From contig JABSQH010000023.1 in assembly GCA_013213745.1 (NCBI GenBank), forward strand, positions 1 to 35,255: a stretch of DNA of 35,255 nt, in the 5' to 3' direction. A program made the position numbers and the translations under genes. This DNA comes from Ilumatobacteraceae bacterium. Its GTDB lineage: Bacteria > Actinomycetota > Acidimicrobiia > Acidimicrobiales > Ilumatobacteraceae. Each line of letters opens with the position of its first letter. The first letter of the stretch is position 1. Below, one piece after another: positions 32,976-35,255 of the stretch. The notes below the pieces were generated by a model. The model searched no databases, was not told the origin of the DNA, and saw nothing but the letters and a program-made list of their open reading frames with translations.

Positions 32976-34405
32976 TCAGCCCCTGTCGGCGATGTCGTAC
33001 TCGGCCATCACGTAGGGATGGTCCGGGTCGTACACGGTCAGCGGAGCAGGATCGTCGACGCGTCCGATCGGGCGGACCTCGGCGCCGACGCGGCCGAGAC
33101 GTTCGTCGCCGAGAGCGGCGCGGGCGGTCTCAGCGAGCTGCTCGAGCGTGGCGACCACGTCGTGGTGGTCGTCGATGACGTCGTTGCTCTCGCTGATGTC
33201 GGCCTCGAGGTCGTACAGCGCAGGTCGTTCCTCGCCCTTCTTCGAGAAGTGCAGCTTCCAGCGCCCGGAACGCACGGCTTCGAGATCGTTCATCCGGTAG
33301 TAGAAGAAGGCGTCGTGCGGTGAGGGCGCGTCGCCGAACCACAACGCACTGACGTCGCGACCGTCGATGATGCGATCGGTCGGCACCTGGGCGCCACACA
33401 CCTTCGCGAGCGTCGGGTACAGGTCCATTGCCGTCACCAGTTCGTCAGACGTCCGGCCGGCTGCGATACGCGTCGGCCAGCGAACGATGCCGGGTACACG
33501 CTGCCCGCCCTCCCACGTCGAGCCCTTGGCGCCGCGCAACGGCTCGTTACTCCCGCCGAGTGGCTCGCTCGAACCCCACGGTGGTGGCTGGTCGCCGAGT
33601 GATCCGTTGTCGCTGGTGAAGATCACGATCGTGTCGTCGGCGATGCCCTGGGCATCGAGCTCGTCGAGCAGCACCGACGTGGCCCAATCGATCGACTCCA
33701 CGGCCGCGCCATAGGCGCCGTTCTGCGACGCCTCGGCGAACCGCTCCTGCACGTAGATCGGCAGGTGTACGTACATGTGGGCGAGATACAAGAAGAACGG
33801 CCGCTCGTCGCTCGATCGCATGAACTCGAGCGCGCGGGCCACGTAACGTTCGGTGAGTGATGCCTGGTCGGGTTGTTGCTCGACGACCTCACCGTCGACG
33901 ATCAACGGCAGCGGCGGCATCTCGGGGAGCATCTCGGGTCGGTTCGCCTGCCGACCCATGTCGTTGCTGTAGGGGAGGCCGAAGTAGTGGTCGAATCCGT
34001 GGTTGGTCGGCAAGAACGCAGGCTGGTCACCGCAGTGCCACTTCCCGACGGCCTGGGTTCGGTACCCGGCCTGGGACAGGATGCGGGCCAGGCTGATCTC
34101 GGTGGGCGGGAGGCCGACGTCCATCCCTGGAAACAGCACGGGGATCCCGTTGAACGCGCCGAACCCGATCCGCGGCGGATAACAACCGGTCAGCAATGCG
34201 CCGCGCGCTGGCGAGCACACCGGCGATGCTGTGTAGAACGAGTCGAACCGCACCCCGTCGGCGGCGAGCCGATCGATGGAGGGGGTGCGATTGCGGGTCG
34301 ACCCGTAGCAGCCGAGGTCGCCGTAGCCCAGGTCGTCGCAGTTGATGAGAACGACGTTCGGTTGGTGAGTGGTGGCGTGCTCGGGGATACGTCGAGCGTA
34401 TCCAT
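32976..34405 (-). CDS. Sulfatase (arylsulfatase-like), 5' end disrupted
   Basis: Type I sulfatase of about 470 residues. C-S-P-A-R is the complete formylglycine motif, followed by A-L-L-T-G. V-G-K-W-H, F-T-S-D-N-G-S-L and L-Y-D-L-E-A-D are further family motifs. The metal-binding N-terminus, I-N-C-D-D-L-G-Y-G-D-L-G, is in the same frame, but between its upstream stop (34440-34442) and that motif there is no ATG, GTG or TTG. The first GTG (34253) lies after the motif and would lose it. An ATG at 34405 in another frame (M-D-T-L-D-V-S-P) suggests a one-base shift near 34370. So the gene may be newly broken, or start at a rare codon. Confidence 0.75.
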
Positions 34406-34499
34406 CGGCCGCCGAGCGGGTTGGCTGGGCGACTGGGCGTCAACATTCGTGTCGCCTGATGCGTTGTCATCGTGTTGTTGGCTTCGCTGTGGGTACCGG

Positions 34500-35073
34500 G
34501 CTTTTGGCTGTGGCCTGCGCCCCCCGACGTACCGGCGGGCGAAGTGTGGCGCGCGAACTCGTCGAGCAGGGCCGCTACGCCCATGTCGGACCACTCAGCA
34601 TGTTGCGCAAGCGCGACGACGAAGCGATTGACCGCGCCATCGAGCTCGCCGGGTTGGGCCGCTTCGAGCATCGCGACGTCGACACGTTGTCGGGGGGCGA
34701 ACGACAGCGCGCCTGGTTCGTTCTCGCTCTGGCCCAGGACACACCGCTGCTGGTGGTCGGCGAGCCGACCATTCATCTCGACGTCGGCGCCCAGTGGTAG
34801 GTGCTCGAACTCGTGAAAGAGCTCAACGAGCATCACGATGTGACCGTTGTGGCCGTGCTCCACGACCTGAACCACGCTGCGACCATCGCCGACCACATGG
34901 TGGTGCTCGACGGTGGTCGGGTCGTGCGCGCTGGGCCTCTGTGGGAGGCACTCGACGAGGCGATTCTCGCGGACGTCTTCGGTGTCGATGCCACGATCAT
35001 CGCCGACCCGCGAACCGCTGCGCCGGTGATCTTGGAGCATGACACCGCGCCCACAACTCCTCCGCCGTCGTGA
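34500..35073 (+). pseudogene. Broken siderophore-type ABC ATPase gene (FecE/FepC-like)
   Basis: Remnant of an iron-siderophore importer ATPase. A-R-E-L-V-E-Q-G-R-Y is the typical mid-region; the signature L-S-G-G-E-R-Q-R is intact; Walker B reads V-V-G-E-P, with the catalytic Asp replaced by Gly; then L-D-V-G-A-Q and an in-frame TAG at 34798-34800. The same frame resumes with V-L-E-L-V-K-E-L and the switch V-L-H-D-L-N. Upstream, P-D-V-P-A-G-E-V is in another frame (shift near 34545) and the Walker A part is missing. Four independent lesions mark it as dead. Confidence 0.78.
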
Positions 35074-35255
35074 TAGCGCTCCTCCTTGCTCGCTGTGGCG
35101 GCGACGGTGCGGCCGACGTGGCGGGCCAAGCGGTGTCGCCGGGCGACAACTCCACGAGCAGCGCTCCTCGACGTTGCTCGTCGATCTGAGCCTCGAACTG
35201 CTCGACCAGATCGCACCCGCTGACTACATCTTTTTGATGCCCCTCGGTACGACGT
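35070..35255 (+). pseudogene. Broken substrate-binding lipoprotein, runs off the window
   Basis: GTG 35070 overlaps the stop of the ATPase remnant by 4 nt, the remains of a coupled operon. It encodes L-L-L-A-R-C-G-G-D-G, a lipobox with Arg at -1 where Gly/Ala is normal. The frame ends after about 40 codons. In another frame, L-L-V-D-L-S-L-E-L-L-D-Q-I-A-P-A-D-Y-I-F is typical of the middle of siderophore-binding proteins, so a deletion and a frameshift are likely. The gene continues past the window edge. Confidence 0.6.

Noticed and set aside
34798-34800. TAG inside the siderophore ATPase remnant read as pyrrolysine
   Set aside because: Walker A is missing, Walker B is mutated and there is an upstream frameshift; the gene is simply broken.
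25957-35255. A mobile element or genomic island explaining the remnant zone
   Set aside because: No transposase, integrase, tRNA target or flanking repeats found, and base composition looks like the rest of the window.
1-35255. CRISPR arrays, tRNA or rRNA genes
   Set aside because: No regularly spaced repeats and no cloverleaf or rRNA-like stretch noticed by eye; a tRNA scan could not be run.

Overview
The window is high-GC DNA with frequent GTG/TTG starts, many 4-nt stop/start overlaps and actinobacterial gene families: an MmpL-like RND transporter, a geranylgeranyl-reductase-family flavoenzyme, a DM13 protein and a complete Mrp antiporter operon. It reads like an environmental, probably marine, actinobacterium. 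A lineage near Acidimicrobiia/Ilumatobacter is my inference from the gene repertoire; there is no rRNA or other marker gene to prove it. I see no rRNA, tRNA, CRISPR, transposase or integrase.

Layout. 1-5300: MMPL transporter, DM13 protein, HtpX-like protease and a phytanoyl-CoA-dioxygenase-like enzyme. 5350-8930: a coupled four-gene ABC exporter operon (ATPase, permease, ATPase, permease). 8950-11610: a divergent pair, a FAD-dependent reductase and a protein with a DisA/DAC-like C-terminus whose RHR motif is degenerate. 11607-12265: a broken GGDEF (diguanylate cyclase) gene. 12309-15450: an epoxide-hydrolase-like enzyme and a nitronate-monooxygenase-like enzyme in tandem, then a D-2-hydroxyacid dehydrogenase. 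15510-15921: a broken sigma-70 gene. 16005-21872: mrpABCDEFG, seven genes joined by 4-nt overlaps, a Na+(K+)/H+ antiporter. 21939-25953: DUF4389 membrane protein, quinone-oxidoreductase-like MDR enzyme, formylglycine-type sulfatase and a methyltransferase.

The right-hand third (about 25950-35255) mixes intact genes with gene remnants. Intact genes are an MFS transporter, a thioredoxin-like [2Fe-2S] ferredoxin, a threonine-synthase-like PLP enzyme, a ferritin-like protein and a second sulfatase whose start is unclear. Remnants are the tail of a siderophore-binding protein, an SRPBCC tail, the end of a pyroglutamyl-peptidase-like gene, an SDR tail, an unknown ORF with an internal TAG, and a broken siderophore-type ATPase followed by a broken binding protein.

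The most exciting feature is a redoxin gene at 28620-29747 on the minus strand. A single in-frame TGA at codon 110 sits exactly where the first redox cysteine is expected (W-A-P-Y-TGA-G-C). The reading frame is otherwise intact from a GTG with a strong ribosome-binding site. A 6-bp hairpin with a G-containing 5-nt loop starts 14 nt after the TGA, with the loop 20 nt after it, which fits the bacterial SECIS rules. I interpret this as a selenocysteine-containing thioredoxin/TlpA-like protein of 375 residues.
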